Shown: positions 15,602-26,733, counted from the first letter of the stretch. The stretch: DNA of 64,000 nt from Streptomyces daqingensis (GCF_014645895.1 NZ_BMMP01000008.1:259158-323157); one strand, 5' to 3'. Notes: a model not told the origin generated them from the sequence alone. Program-made: numbers and translations.

Positions 15602-17857
15602 ATGACCACCTCGTTTCCCCGCCAGTCCGCACGCACCCAACGCTTCACGCTCGGCTCCCCGCGCGCGTTCACCGTCTCGCCGGACGGCTCGCGCATCGTC
15701 TTCCTACGCTCCGGCGGCGGCACTGACCGGGCGAATCGCCTCTGGGTACGGGACGCGCGGGGGACCCGGGAGAGCGTCGCCGCCGAGCCCGGCGAGCTCC
15801 TGGGGGGCGCGGCGGAGGAGCTGTCGCCGGAGGAGCGCGCCCGCCGTGAGCGGAGCAGGGAGGGATCGGCCGGAATCGTCGGATATGCCACTGACATGGC
15901 GGTCGAGCGTGCCGTGTTCGCCCTGTCGGGCCGCCTTTTCGTGAGCGATCTCATGTCGGGCGGCACGCGCGAACTGGACACTCCGACGCCGGTGGTGGAC
16001 CCCCGCCTCTCCCCCGACGGCCGGCTCGTCGCGTACGTCTGCGACGGCGCCCTGCGCGTCATCGGCGCGGACGGCGCGGGCGACCGCGTACTGGCGGCTC
16101 CCGAGGCCGCCGGCGTCACCTACGGACTGGCCGAATTCGTCGCCGCCGAGGAGATGCAGCGCAGCCGCGGCTTCTGGTGGTCCCCGGACAGCGGCAGCCT
16201 CCTCGTGTCCCGCGCGGACGACGCGCCGGTCCGGCGCTGGTGGATCGCCGACCCCGCGAACCCGGAGCAGGAGCCGGCGAAGGTGGCCTACCCCGCGGCC
16301 GGTACGCCCAACGCCGAGGTCTCGCTGCACCTGCTGCGCCTCGGAGGTGACGGCGGCGACGGCGCGGACGCGAAGCCCGGCGGGCGGCCGCGGCCCGTCG
16401 AGTGGGACGCGGAGCGGTACCCGTACCTCGCCCGCGTCCACTGGTCGCCGGACGGCCCTCCACTGCTGCTGGTGCAGGCCCGGAACCAGCGCGAGCAGCG
16501 CGTGCTCGGCGTGGACGTGGAGACGGGCGCCACCAGGACCCTCCACGAGGAGCAGGACCCCGACTGGCTGGAGCTGTTCCCGGGCATTCCCTCGTGGACG
16601 CCGGACGGGCGCCTCGTACGCATCGAGGACACCCCCGGGGCACGCACGCTGCACGTCGGCGACGAGGCCGTCACGACGGACGCGTTGCTCGTGCGCGCCG
16701 TGTTGGACGTCAGCGCCGACGGAGTCCTCTTCTCCGCCTCCCCCGGGGCGTCGGCCCCGTCCGGGGAGGGGAAGTCCGAGGCCGGGACCAGGGGCGTCGG
16801 GGACATCGGCGTGTTCCTCGCCCGACGCGCCCCCGACGGCTCGATCGCCGCCTGCGAGCGCCTCACCGGCGAGGACGACGACGGCGCGGCGCACGTCGCG
16901 TCCGCGGTGCGCGGCGGCCCGACGCTCGTGCTGTCGACCGCCTCGCTGGGCCGCGCGGGCTCGCGCGTCAGCGTGCTCGGACTCACCGGCGCGGACGGCG
17001 AGGAGTCCCGGGGCGGCCCGGCGGGGGCGTTCAGCCCGCTCGGCACAGTCCCCTCGTACGCGCAGGAGCCGACGCTCACCACGGAGCCGCTCCTCACGCG
17101 CACGGGCGAGCGGGAGATCCCCGCGGCCGTCGTCCTGCCCACCGGCTACAGGGAAGGCGACGGTCCGCTCCCCGTCCTGATGGACCCGTACGGGGGACCG
17201 CACGGGCAGCGCGTCGTAGCCGCCCACAACGCGTATCTGACGTCCCAGTGGTTCGCCGACCAGGGCTTCGCGGTCGTCATCGCGGACGGCCGGGGAACCC
17301 CCGGGCACTCCCCCGCGTGGGAGAAGGCGATCTCCCACGACATCGCCGGAGTCACGCTCGACGACCAGGTCGACGCACTCCACGCCCTCGCTGAGGAGCA
17401 CCCGCTGGACCTGTCGCGCGTCGGCATCCGCGGCTGGTCGTACGGGGGTTACCTCGCGGCGATGGCCGTGCTGCGCCGCCCGGACGTCTTCCACACGGCC
17501 GTCGCGGGCGCGCCCGTCACGGACTGGCGGCTGTACGACACGCACTACACGGAGCGGTACTGCGGCACCCCGCAGGACGACCCGGACGCGTACGCGCGCG
17601 CGTCCCTCATCACGGACGACGGGCTCTCGGGGGCGGCCGGGCAGCACCGGCCGCTGCTGCTCGTCCACGGGCTCGCCGACGACAACGTGGCGGTCGCGCA
17701 CACGCTGCGGCTCTCGTCCGCGCTGCTGGCGGCGGGGCGTCCGCACGAGATGCTGCCGCTCTCCGGCGTCACCCACATGACGCCGCAGGAGCAGATCGCG
17801 GAGAACCTGCTCCTCCTTCAAGTGGCGTTCCTCAAGCGGACGCTGGGCATGTCCTGA
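15602..17857 (+). CDS. S9 family peptidase (dipeptidyl peptidase IV-like)
   Basis: 751 residues. The N-terminal 470 residues are a WD/beta-propeller of the DPP-IV type (repeated SPDGS/SPDGR: FTVSPDGSRIVF, LSPDGRLVAYV, WSPDSGSLLV, WTPDGRLVR). The C-terminal alpha/beta-hydrolase has GIRGWSYGGYLA with nucleophile Ser613, HGLADDNV with Asp693 and GVTHMTPQ with His725, a complete catalytic triad, so an active serine aminopeptidase is likely. Absence of a signal peptide suggests cytoplasmic action, perhaps on imported peptides: the two oligopeptide transporters lie immediately downstream on the opposite strand. The ribosome site is weak. A perfect palindromic terminator follows. Confidence 0.93.
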   Translation: MTTSFPRQSARTQRFTLGSPRAFTVSPDGSRIVFLRSGGGTDRANRLWVRDARGTRESVAAEPGELLGGAAEELSPEERARRERSREGSAGIVGYATDMAVERAVFALSGRLFVSDLMSGGTRELDTPTPVVDPRLSPDGRLVAYVCDGALRVIGADGAGDRVLAAPEAAGVTYGLAEFVAAEEMQRSRGFWWSPDSGSLLVSRADDAPVRRWWIADPANPEQEPAKVAYPAAGTPNAEVSLHLLRLGGDGGDGADAKPGGRPRPVEWDAERYPYLARVHWSPDGPPLLLVQARNQREQRVLGVDVETGATRTLHEEQDPDWLELFPGIPSWTPDGRLVRIEDTPGARTLHVGDEAVTTDALLVRAVLDVSADGVLFSASPGASAPSGEGKSEAGTRGVGDIGVFLARRAPDGSIAACERLTGEDDDGAAHVASAVRGGPTLVLSTASLGRAGSRVSVLGLTGADGEESRGGPAGAFSPLGTVPSYAQEPTLTTEPLLTRTGEREIPAAVVLPTGYREGDGPLPVLMDPYGGPHGQRVVAAHNAYLTSQWFADQGFAVVIADGRGTPGHSPAWEKAISHDIAGVTLDDQVDALHALAEEHPLDLSRVGIRGWSYGGYLAAMAVLRRPDVFHTAVAGAPVTDWRLYDTHYTERYCGTPQDDPDAYARASLITDDGLSGAAGQHRPLLLVHGLADDNVAVAHTLRLSSALLAAGRPHEMLPLSGVTHMTPQEQIAENLLLLQVAFLKRTLGMS

Positions 17858-17884
17858 CGGCCATCGCAGTGTGACCGCACAGCG

Positions 17885-17918
17885 GGGCGCCGCCGCGGAG
17901 ATCTCCGCGGCGGCGCCC
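17885..17918. terminator. palindromic bidirectional terminator
   Basis: A perfect 34-base palindrome (17 bp each half, centre GAGATCTC) that folds into a very stable hairpin between the convergent S9 peptidase and ABC ATPase genes. Confidence 0.85.
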
Positions 17919-17947
17919 GTCCTGCCTTACCCCTGGCGTCTTCTTGC

Positions 17948-19054
<1,107 letters not shown>

Positions 19055-19065
19055 TGTCATTCTCC

Positions 19066-20139
19066 CTAGCCCAGCCGGGGCTTGATCTGCTCGGTGAAGA
19101 AGGTCTGCTTCTGCTCCGCCGTGAGGTGGCAGGCCGCGCCGCGCCCCGGGGGGAGCACGGGCCGGTCGGCGGTGCAGGAGTGGTCGCCCGCGACGTGGTT
19201 CACGTACTCGCAGCGGGGGTTGAAGGGGCAGCCGGGCGGCGGGGCGAGGAGGCTCGGCGGTGTTCCCTTGATGGGGACGAGCTCCTCGTTGACGTCGCCG
19301 GTCAGCCTCGGCATGGACGTCAGCAGGCCCCACGTGTAGGGGTGCCGCGGCTGGCGCAGCACCTCCTTGACGCTTCCCCGCTCGACGGCCCGGCCGCCGT
19401 ACATCACCAGGATGTCGTCGGCCACGTTGGCGATGACGCCCAGGTCGTGCGTGATGAAGATGATCGCCGAACCGAACTCCTGCTGGAGGTCCTTGAGCAG
19501 GTCGAGGATCTGCGCCTGGACGGTCACGTCCAGCGCCGTCGTCGGCTCGTCCGCGATCAGGAGGTCCGGGTTGCACACGAGCGCCATGGCGATCATCGCG
19601 CGCTGCCGCATGCCGCCGCTGAACTGGTGCGGGTAGTCGTTGACGCGGAGCTTGGCGTTGGGGATGCCGACCTTGTCCAGCATCTCGATCGCCCGCAGGT
19701 GCGCCTCACGCTTCGAGGCGCCGGTGTGCTTGCGGTACGGCTCGGAGATCTGCCGTCCCACCGTGTAGTACGGCGAGAGCGCCGTCAGCGGGTCCTGGAA
19801 GATCATCGCCATCTTGTTGCCGCGCAGCGACTCCAGGGTCTTCTCCCGGGCGCCGGTCAGCTCCTGCCCGTCCAGCAGGATCTCGCCGGAGACGGCGGTC
19901 TTCCGCGGGTTGTGCAGGCCGAGGATGGAGAGGTTGGTGACCGACTTTCCGGAGCCGGACTCGCCCACGATCCCCAGGGTGCGGCCGCGCTCCAGGTCGA
20001 AGGAGAGGCCGTCGACGGCCTTGACGGTGCCGCCCTCGGTGTCGAAGTGGACGTAGAGGTCGCGCACGGACAGGAACGCACCGGAGGCGCCCGCGTCACG
20101 CGGAGCCGGGACGTCCGCTTCCTTGGTCAGGGTGTTCAC
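19066..20139 (-). CDS. oligopeptide ABC transporter ATPase (OppD/DppD type)
   Basis: 357 residues. Walker [11 protein letters not shown]-loop [12 protein letters not shown], signature [15 protein letters not shown], Walker [13 protein letters not shown]-loop FITHDLGV, then the OppD C-terminal [19 protein letters not shown] motif. It pairs with the neighbouring OppF-type ATPase, 11 bp downstream. The GTG start (20137-20139) follows AGGAGTACCGCT. Position corresponds to bldKD if the operon is bldK. Confidence 0.92.
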   Translation of the reverse strand: MNTLTKEADVPAPRDAGASGAFLSVRDLYVHFDTEGGTVKAVDGLSFDLERGRTLGIVGESGSGKSVTNLSILGLHNPRKTAVSGEILLDGQELTGAREKTLESLRGNKMAMIFQDPLTALSPYYTVGRQISEPYRKHTGASKREAHLRAIEMLDKVGIPNAKLRVNDYPHQFSGGMRQRAMIAMALVCNPDLLIADEPTTALDVTVQAQILDLLKDLQQEFGSAIIFITHDLGVIANVADDILVMYGGRAVERGSVKEVLRQPRHPYTWGLLTSMPRLTGDVNEELVPIKGTPPSLLAPPPGCPFNPRCEYVNHVAGDHSCTADRPVLPPGRGAACHLTAEQKQTFFTEQIKPRLG

Positions 20140-20149
20140 AGCGGTACTC

Positions 20150-21127
20150 CTAGGCCAGCCGCACGCGCGGGTCGATGAACGCGTACGCGGCGTCCACGAG
20201 GACGTTGAACAGGACGATGAAGGTCGCCGAGAAGAGCATCACGCCCATCACCATGGGCAGGTCGGTCTGCTCCACCGATTCGACCGCGAGCTTCCCGAGC
20301 CCCGGCAGCGAGAACGTCCACTCGGTGATCATCGCGCCGCCGAGCAGGGACCCGAGGTCCACGCCGAAGATCGTGACGATCGGGATGAGCGAACCGCGCC
20401 AGGCGTAGCGGAAGAAGACGAACTTGCCCGACATGCCCTTGGCCCTGGCCGTGCGGACGTGGTCCTCGGCCAGCTGCTCGATCATCGAGGAACGGGAAAG
20501 ACGCGTGTAGTTCGCGGTGAAGATGATCTGGATGACCATCCAGGGGATGAGCAGCCCCATGAACCAGCCGGCCGGATCCTCGGAGAGCGGTACGTACTTG
20601 GGCTGGTCGAGGAGACCGAGGTTGAAGACGAGCAGCGCCATCACCAGGGGCCCGACGAAGTAGATCTGCATCGAGCTGAGCACGAGGGAGGCGGTGCTGA
20701 AGACCTTGTCGGCGAGCGTGCCGCGCTTCCAGGCGGCGATCATGCCGGCGCCGAGACCGATGGTGAGGAAGACGACGGCTCCGCCGAGGGACAGCGAGAC
20801 CGTGGTCGGGAAGCGGTCCAGGATGGTGTCCCAGACGGGGTCCGAGCTCGCGAAGGAGTAGCCGAAGCACGGGGCGGGGCACGAGCCCTGGGCGAAGTCG
20901 CGTCCGGTGACGATGCCGGACATGAATTCCCAGTACTGCACAGGCACGGGCTTGTCGATGCCCATGTTCTTGCGGATGACTTCCAGCGCGTCCGGCGTGC
21001 AGTTCTTACCGCAGGCGAGCATCGCCGGGTCTCGCGGTATCGCGTAGAAGAGGAAGAACGTGACCGCGCTGATGACCAGCAGGATCACGATCGCGCCGAG
21101 CAGCCGGCGGCTGAAGAAACGTAGCAT
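20150..21127 (-). CDS. oligopeptide ABC transporter permease (OppB/DppB type)
   Basis: 325 residues, MetI-type permease with six predicted helices; the first is FFSRRLLGAIVILLVISAVTFFLFYA and the EAA loop reads EDHVRTARAKGMSGKFVFFRYAWRGSLIPIV (quoted core: RTARAKGMSG). An extracytoplasmic loop with two cysteines (CGKNC, GSCPAPC) sits after helix 1, which is unusual for OppB and may form a disulfide. A long hairpin at 21179-21237 separates this gene from the binding-protein gene upstream. Ten bases separate it from the OppD-type ATPase, so the distal three genes are tightly coupled. Would correspond to bldKC by order. Confidence 0.9.
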   Translation of the reverse strand: MLRFFSRRLLGAIVILLVISAVTFFLFYAIPRDPAMLACGKNCTPDALEVIRKNMGIDKPVPVQYWEFMSGIVTGRDFAQGSCPAPCFGYSFASSDPVWDTILDRFPTTVSLSLGGAVVFLTIGLGAGMIAAWKRGTLADKVFSTASLVLSSMQIYFVGPLVMALLVFNLGLLDQPKYVPLSEDPAGWFMGLLIPWMVIQIIFTANYTRLSRSSMIEQLAEDHVRTARAKGMSGKFVFFRYAWRGSLIPIVTIFGVDLGSLLGGAMITEWTFSLPGLGKLAVESVEQTDLPMVMGVMLFSATFIVLFNVLVDAAYAFIDPRVRLA

Positions 21128-21178
21128 GACGGAACGCAGCTCTCGTGGGCAGCGGAATCGTGGACGGGGCGACGGGCC

Positions 21179-21237
21179 GGTGGTGCCCGCCCCCTGGGGA
21201 AGACCCCCGGGGGGACCCCAGTGGGGCGGGCACCACC
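21179..21237 (-). promoter_or_regulatory. long intra-operon hairpin between binding-protein and permease genes
   Basis: A 15-bp perfect outer stem (GGTGGTGCCCGCCCC / GGGGCGGGCACCACC) continues after a single bulged T into CTGGGG/CCCCAG, about 21 bp in all, around a GC-rich loop. It lies inside the operon just after the solute-binding-protein stop codon. Such stems commonly stabilise the upstream mRNA or partially terminate, giving excess binding protein over permease. Confidence 0.75.
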
Positions 21238-21268
21238 TAAGGCGCGAGCAACAGCGCTGTGTGTGCTG

Positions 21269-23062
21269 TTACTTCTTGATGTACAGCTGGGTCGGGTCGA
21301 TGCCGCTGATGACGTCGTTCAGGACGGCACCGCCAACCTTCGAACCGTGCAGCTGAATCTGCTTGTAGTACATCAGCGGGACGTCGGGCAGGTCCTCCTT
21401 GAGGATGCTGTCCGCGAGCTTGCCCCACTCCTTGGCCGCCTGGTCCGCGTCAGTGATCTTGGAGATGCGGTCCATCTCCTTGTTCATCTGCGGGTTGTCG
21501 TAGTGCGAGTAGTTCGACGCACCGTCCTGCACCTGACGACCGTCCAGCGTGGGCGGGATGACCGTCGAAGCGCTCGGCCAGTCAGCACCCCACGAGGAGT
21601 GGTACATGTCGTACTTGTTCTTGACCTTGCCGATCTGGTCGTAGTACGTGTCGCTGACGATGTCCTTGAGCTGGACGTCGAACCCGGCCTTGGACAGGTT
21701 GTCCTTCGCCGCGATCGAGAACTCCTGCCACTCGGGCGAGTTCTGGAAGGCGAAGGTCAGCTTCATACCGGTCTTGCCGGCTTCCTTCAGCGTCTTCTTG
21801 GCCTTCTTGACGTCGCCCTGCGGGTTCTTGATCTTCCCGTAGGGGTCGGCGCCGGTGTGGCCCGCGACGGTCGGGCTGAGGTAGCTGCCGCCGAGCTCGC
21901 CGCCGCCGGAACCGCCGAACGCCTGCATCAGCGACTTCGCGGGGAGGGCGTAGGCGATCGCCTCACGGACCTTCTTGTCCTTCAGGCGGTCCATGTTGAA
22001 GGAGATCTTGCCGACGTAGGGCTGGTAGCCCGACAGCGAGCGCTTCTTCACGTCCGGGTTCGAGCGCACCTCCTGCATGCTGGAGGCGTCGACCTGGTTG
22101 CTGTAGCTGACCGCCGTCTGGTTCTCGGCACTGTCCGAGGCGAGCCGCTTGGTGGAGGCCTCGTAGGAGACACCGAACTGGATGTCGTGCGAGTCCGGGT
22201 AGGCGTGACGCACCGCGTCCGTCTTGGCGTCCCAGTGCTCGTTGCGCACCAGCTTCATACTCTTGCCGGACTTGAAGGACTCGATCCTGTACGGACCCGA
22301 AGCCACCGGCTTCTTGTCGTACTTCTCCTTCGTGTCGCCCTTCTCCTGGACCGCGGCGTATCCCGCCATGCCCAGCGCGTAGGGAAGGTCAGGCTGCGGG
22401 TCCTTGAAGTGGAAGACGATCGTCTTGTCGTCCGGGGTCTCGAGGACCTTCTTGGGCAGGTGGTCACCCTTGTAGGGGCCGTCCGGCAGGAGCTTGCGGT
22501 AGTCCGTGCCGCTCTTGCCCGCCAGCCACTGCTGGATGAAGACCGGGCCCTCCGAGACGAACGGCGCGAACTGCCGCTCGAAGGTGTGCCGGATGTCCTT
22601 GGACGTGATCGGGGAGCCGTCCTCCCACTTGACCCCGTCCTTGAGCTCGTACTTCCAGGTCCGGTCGCCGTTGGACGACTGGCCGCTGTCCTTGGCGAGG
22701 TCGCCGACGACTATGTACTTGCCGCTGTTGTCGCGCTTGTAGGTGGTCAGGCGACGGTGGATGAGGGTCGACATCGAGCCCTCGTCGCTGACGTACATCT
22801 GCGCGGGGTCGAGGTGGGCGAAGCTGTCCCGCTGGTAGACGGTGAGCTTGCCGCCCTTCTTCGCGCCCTTCACGGCCTCCGCGGGCCCCGTCGAGTCCTG
22901 CTCGTCGCCGAACTCGTACTTGACCTGCTGCTTGGCGGCGTCTTCCTTGCTGACGCCCCCGTCGTCGCCGCCACCGCCGCTGCTGCATCCGGTGAGGATG
23001 AGCGCGCCTGCGGCGAGCCCGACGACGGAGACGCGCGCCGTACGCATCCTGAATCTGCTCAT
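21269..23062 (-). CDS. oligopeptide-binding lipoprotein (BldKB-like)
   Basis: 597 residues, SBP_bac_5 family. Signal peptide with lipobox LILTGC (Cys about residue 24), a Gly/Ser linker, then the peptide-binding domain (about 75-510; WKYELKDGVKWEDGSPITSKDI quoted in part: LKDGVKWEDGSPI, and VASGPYRI). The mature N-terminus would be lipid-anchored outside the membrane and deliver peptides to the permeases. ATG at 23060-23062 follows AGGTG at nine bases. Gene order permease, binding protein, permease, ATPase, ATPase and the about 600-residue length are those of bldK, the importer of an extracellular morphogenetic peptide; a neighbouring second transporter makes identity uncertain. Confidence 0.9.
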   Translation of the reverse strand: MSRFRMRTARVSVVGLAAGALILTGCSSGGGGDDGGVSKEDAAKQQVKYEFGDEQDSTGPAEAVKGAKKGGKLTVYQRDSFAHLDPAQMYVSDEGSMSTLIHRRLTTYKRDNSGKYIVVGDLAKDSGQSSNGDRTWKYELKDGVKWEDGSPITSKDIRHTFERQFAPFVSEGPVFIQQWLAGKSGTDYRKLLPDGPYKGDHLPKKVLETPDDKTIVFHFKDPQPDLPYALGMAGYAAVQEKGDTKEKYDKKPVASGPYRIESFKSGKSMKLVRNEHWDAKTDAVRHAYPDSHDIQFGVSYEASTKRLASDSAENQTAVSYSNQVDASSMQEVRSNPDVKKRSLSGYQPYVGKISFNMDRLKDKKVREAIAYALPAKSLMQAFGGSGGGELGGSYLSPTVAGHTGADPYGKIKNPQGDVKKAKKTLKEAGKTGMKLTFAFQNSPEWQEFSIAAKDNLSKAGFDVQLKDIVSDTYYDQIGKVKNKYDMYHSSWGADWPSASTVIPPTLDGRQVQDGASNYSHYDNPQMNKEMDRISKITDADQAAKEWGKLADSILKEDLPDVPLMYYKQIQLHGSKVGGAVLNDVISGIDPTQLYIKK

Positions 23063-23148
23063 GGTGGTGGTAGCACCTGCCTGTCGGTTGTCCGTTGCTG
23101 CCTGACTGATGCGGTGCCGGGGTGGCAGCGCCCCCCTCTTCTCGGTCG

Positions 23149-24192
23149 TCAACGTCCCGATTTCGGGTCGAAGGCGTCCCTGACCGAGTCCCCGAGCAGG
23201 TTGAACGCGACGATGAAGATCACCATCGCGACGCCGGGGAAGATCATGTAAGTGATGTCGCTCTGGTACACCTCGGCACCCGTGGCGAACATGCGGCCCC
23301 AGTCGGGCGTGGAGGCCGGCATGCCCACTCCGAGGAAGGAGAGACCCGCGACGGCGGTGACGAAGTTGGGAAGCATGTAGGTCGACTGCACCAGGATGGG
23401 CGTGACCACGTTCGGGAGCAGTTCCTTGCGGATGATCCGCCAGGGCGGGGTGCCGGCGACCTTGGCCGCTTCGACGAACTCCCTCTCGCGCAGGGTCAGT
23501 ACCTGACCGCGCAGGAGCCTCGCCAGCGTCATCCAGCCGAGCAGCCACATCACGAAGATCAGGACGGCGGCCCGCAGCCCGGTCGGCATCTCGTCCTGGG
23601 GGTCGACCATCAGCGCGCCGATGACGGGGACGAAGGCGACGAAGAACAGCTGGCTCGGGAACGACATCATGAGGTCGGTGAGCCGGCCTAGGAGGTAGTC
23701 CGTCTTGCCGCCGAGATAGCCGCCCGCGACACCGATCACGATGGCCAGCAGCACCGACAGGAGCGCGATCACCACGGCCAGCGAGAGGGAGGTGCGCATC
23801 CCGTAGACGAGCTGCATGAACACGTCGCGGCCCAGGCCCGGTTCGAGACCGAACCAGTGCTCGGCGTCGATGCCGCCGTTGGGCTTGATCGGGTAGCCGT
23901 TGTCGTTGAGGAGGCCCTCTTTGAGCTGCCCGTAGCGCGTCCACGGATCCTTGCCGTACAGCCAGGAGATCACCGGCGCGAGGGCGGCGACGGCGAACAT
24001 CGAGAGAACGACGAACGCCGATATGACGCCTGTGCGGTCTCGCTTGAACCGCATCCACATCAGTTGGCCGGGGGACCGGCCCACCTGCTGGTCTTTGCTG
24101 CCTTCTCGGCCGACCGGCTCGGTGGTCAGGCCGACGCCGTCGGGATCTGGGGTCTCTGCCCCGGCGATCGCGGCCTGGGATGGACTTGTCAT
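23149..24192 (-). CDS. oligopeptide ABC transporter permease (OppC/DppC type)
   Basis: 347 residues from ATG 24190-24192 (MTSPSQAAIAG); a longer in-frame start at 24264 lacks a ribosome site. A hydrophilic N-terminus of about 45 residues precedes the first helix (GVISAFVVLSMFAVAALAPVISW) and the OppC-type extracytoplasmic loop LNDNGYPIKPNGGIDAEHWFG, quoted in part as GIDAEHWFGLE. The EAA loop is EREFVEAAKVAGTPPWRIIRKELLPN (core FVEAAKVAGTPPW). First gene of the first transporter operon, preceded by a 466-base regulatory region; corresponds to bldKA by order. Confidence 0.9.
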   Translation of the reverse strand: MTSPSQAAIAGAETPDPDGVGLTTEPVGREGSKDQQVGRSPGQLMWMRFKRDRTGVISAFVVLSMFAVAALAPVISWLYGKDPWTRYGQLKEGLLNDNGYPIKPNGGIDAEHWFGLEPGLGRDVFMQLVYGMRTSLSLAVVIALLSVLLAIVIGVAGGYLGGKTDYLLGRLTDLMMSFPSQLFFVAFVPVIGALMVDPQDEMPTGLRAAVLIFVMWLLGWMTLARLLRGQVLTLREREFVEAAKVAGTPPWRIIRKELLPNVVTPILVQSTYMLPNFVTAVAGLSFLGVGMPASTPDWGRMFATGAEVYQSDITYMIFPGVAMVIFIVAFNLLGDSVRDAFDPKSGR

Positions 24193-24658
24193 CGTGATTG
24201 CGCCCCCGCGCTCGTCATCTATGCGGATAGATCCGACTGTTGGCCGGCTGGCATCGGGTGCCATGGGTTGAGGAGACTTTGCAAGTGAATAACTGCTCAG
24301 TCAAGGGGTACCGGCGGCAGCATGTGGACCCCGAGCGCATAGTGAGCGAAGGTTTTGCAGATTGAGGTCAGCGCGTGCTTGACGGCCTCCGCACCTAATA
24401 GACATATGGTCATAAGCGCTCCTGAAACGCTTTAACACGGCCGCAACTCAGTTGACGCCGCACCGATATACGAACCCGCCACCCTGAACTTCGTACGGCC
24501 CGTGCGGGTGCCGTAGACCGGGCCGGAGCCGCGCCGCCCCGGCCCGGTCGCCGTGACCAACGGCAGTAGGCTTGTCCGATGCTGTGCCGAATCCGCCGCC
24601 TCGGTTGCGGCCGAAGAGCGGTGCGGCGCACGGACGTCCGTACCGCGGGGGGCGGCAC
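24193..24658. other. divergent regulatory region of the bldK-like operon and the 24.7-kb membrane protein
   Basis: 466 bases without a gene and locally AT-rich by the standards of this genome. On the minus strand TTGACT (24299-24304) could be the -35 of the operon, with a poor -10 17 bp away. An imperfect operator-like repeat, AAGCG-N9-CGCTT, lies at 24414-24432 beside CATATG. On the plus strand TAGGCT (24567-24572) is a plausible -10 for the gene at 24659. Long 5' leaders are likely on both sides. Confidence 0.45.
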
Positions 24659-25648
24659 ATGAGTCGGTTCGCGACATTGAGACCCGGTGCGCACAGAACG
24701 GGCGCCGCACTGCTGGCGGCGCTCGCCGGGCTCGACCTCGTCTGGATCGTCCGCGACTTCAGCAAGGCAGCAGACGTCACCGACGCCTGGTGGATGTGGT
24801 CCGGTCTGCTCTTCCGCGCCCAGGACGGTATCTGGACCAGCTCGTTCGTGGAGCCGACACTGCTGGTTCTTTACACCGTCTGCGCAGTCACCGCCCTTCT
24901 CTCCTCGGCGACCGCGGGCGTCCTCCTCTCGGCGGGCGCGCTGACGGTCCTGCTGCGCGTCCCCACCCTGTGGAACCTGAACGCCGGCTGGGTGCAGGGC
25001 GGCGTCTCGGACGGGCTGCGCACACAGGTCCTGATCAGCGACATCGCCATGCTGGTGCTCGGAGTGGCGCTGATCGTCACCGTGTTCGCCGGCCGCCGCT
25101 CCGGTGCCCGCGCCGGAGACGGCCCGCCCTCCGCCGGCGGCCGCCACGACGTGCCCGCGCGTCCCACGCCCGCGGGCGGCCTCGCCGCGTCGGTGCTGCT
25201 GGGCGCGGTGGCCGCGGTGCTCGTCGCCTGGGAGATCCGCGCATGGGCGGAGCAGGGCTGGGGCCCGTACTGGGAGCACTTCACCGGTGACGGCACGCTC
25301 GTCACGCTCCTCGCCGTACCCGAGAGCTGGTACGGATGGTCGCTCGCGCTGCTGGCATCCGCCGGCGCGGCCGCCGCGTACCGGGGCTCGCCGTTCGCCC
25401 GCCCGCTGGGCATGACGGTCTGCGCCCCGCTGCTCGGACTCGGGCTGTTCCGCCTGTCGTTCGCGGCCAAGGCGGGCCTGCTGGAGAGCATCGGAACCCT
25501 CGGCCTGCGCGACCGCCTGTCGATGGCCACGTCCCTGTTCGAGGTCCTCGTCTCGCTGGCCGTGCTGGCCGCCCTCGCCGGCCGCGGCGAAGAGGCCCCG
25601 GGAACCGCGCCTCAGCCGGGGACGATCCGCTCCTTCTCCTCGGCGTAG
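24659..25648 (+). CDS. multi-pass membrane protein of unknown function
   Basis: 329 residues with about eight predicted helices, among them [65 protein letters not shown] and [15 protein letters not shown]. No catalytic motif or known domain recognised. I chose the ATG at 24659 ([10 protein letters not shown]) preceded by GGGGGGCGG; a TTG at 24572 in the same frame is possible. It is the only plus-strand gene between the two peptide transporter operons. Its last 37 bases overlap the 3' end of the convergent OppF-type ATPase gene, so the two transcripts are antisense at their ends. Confidence 0.75.
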   Translation: MSRFATLRPGAHRTGAALLAALAGLDLVWIVRDFSKAADVTDAWWMWSGLLFRAQDGIWTSSFVEPTLLVLYTVCAVTALLSSATAGVLLSAGALTVLLRVPTLWNLNAGWVQGGVSDGLRTQVLISDIAMLVLGVALIVTVFAGRRSGARAGDGPPSAGGRHDVPARPTPAGGLAASVLLGAVAAVLVAWEIRAWAEQGWGPYWEHFTGDGTLVTLLAVPESWYGWSLALLASAGAAAAYRGSPFARPLGMTVCAPLLGLGLFRLSFAAKAGLLESIGTLGLRDRLSMATSLFEVLVSLAVLAALAGRGEEAPGTAPQPGTIRSFSSA

Positions 25649-26733
25649 TGGCAGGCCGACGGATGGTGCGCCGGCCCCTCGGCATGCCGTAGGACCGCGG
25701 GGACCTGAAGCACCGGCTCCTCCTGCGCGCAGCGGTCCGCAGCCCTCCAGCACCGCGTGCGGAACCGGCAGCCCGACGGCGGGTTCGCCGGGGACGGCAC
25801 GTCGCCCTCCAGCACGATGCGTGTGCGCCGCTCCCCTGCCGAGGGGTCCGGTACGGGCACCGCCGAGAGCAGGGCCTGGGTGTACGGGTGCGTGGGGTGC
25901 TCGTAGATCTCGCGCTCCGTGCCGATCTCGACGATCTTGCCGAGGTACATGACGCCGACGCGGTCGGAGATGTGCCGCACCACTGAGAGGTCGTGCGCGA
26001 TGAAGACGTAGGACAGGCCGAACTCGTCCTGCAGCCGCTCCATCAGGTTCACGACCTGCGCCTGCACGGAGACGTCCAGGGCGGAGACCGGCTCGTCCGC
26101 CACGATGACCTCCGGGCGCAGCGCCAGGCCCCGGGCGATGCCGATGCGCTGCCGCTGCCCGCCGCTGAACTGGTGCGGATAACGGTTCACGTACTCGGGG
26201 TTGAGGCCGACGACGTCCAGCAGCTCCTGCACCCGCCTGCGGCGCTCGCCGCGGGGTGCCGCCTCGGGGTGGATGTCGAAGGGCTCGCCCACGATGTCGC
26301 CCACCGTCATACGGGGGTTGAGCGACGTGTAGGGGTCCTGGAAGACCATCTGGATGTTGCGGCGTACCGCCTTGAGGGCGCGCCCGGACAGGCGTGTGAC
26401 GTCCTCGCCCTTGTAGAGGATGCTCCCGGCGGTCGGGGTCTCCAGGCTCGTGACGAGCTTCGCGACAGTCGACTTCCCGCAGCCGGACTCCCCCACGAGG
26501 CCGAGCGTCTCGCCGCGCCGCAGGTCGAACGAGACGCCGTCGACGGCCTTCACCGCGCCCACCTGCCGTTTGACGACGACGCCCTGGGTGAGCGGGAAGT
26601 GCCGGACCAGGTCGCGGACTTCGAGGATCGCCTCACGCGGCGCGTGCGGCGCCGGCGGCTCCTTCTCCGGCAGTACGCCCAGACCCTCGCCGTCCTGGGG
26701 CCGCGCCGTCCCGTCCAGGCTGTCACTCTGCAT
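25612..26733 (-). CDS. oligopeptide ABC transporter ATPase (OppF/DppF type), second system
   Basis: 373 residues. Walker [44 protein letters not shown] and the Cys motif [15 protein letters not shown] are intact. The 35-residue N-terminal extension is not found in the paralogue at 17948. The ATG at 26731-26733 follows GGGAGGAGCTGCTCG; the start overlaps the end of the OppD-type gene by 11 bp. Last gene of the second transporter operon (31465 to 25612). Confidence 0.92.
   Translation of the reverse strand: MQSDSLDGTARPQDGEGLGVLPEKEPPAPHAPREAILEVRDLVRHFPLTQGVVVKRQVGAVKAVDGVSFDLRRGETLGLVGESGCGKSTVAKLVTSLETPTAGSILYKGEDVTRLSGRALKAVRRNIQMVFQDPYTSLNPRMTVGDIVGEPFDIHPEAAPRGERRRRVQELLDVVGLNPEYVNRYPHQFSGGQRQRIGIARGLALRPEVIVADEPVSALDVSVQAQVVNLMERLQDEFGLSYVFIAHDLSVVRHISDRVGVMYLGKIVEIGTEREIYEHPTHPYTQALLSAVPVPDPSAGERRTRIVLEGDVPSPANPPSGCRFRTRCWRAADRCAQEEPVLQVPAVLRHAEGPAHHPSACHYAEEKERIVPG

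Noticed and set aside
15704..17821. 705-residue minus-strand open frame opposite the S9 peptidase
   Set aside because: Arg/Val/Leu-rich shadow translation without motifs; the plus strand encodes a complete peptidase with catalytic triad.
21221..23251. 676-residue plus-strand open frame opposite the BldKB-like gene
   Set aside because: Low-complexity VLDVVLR-type shadow of a real binding-protein gene.
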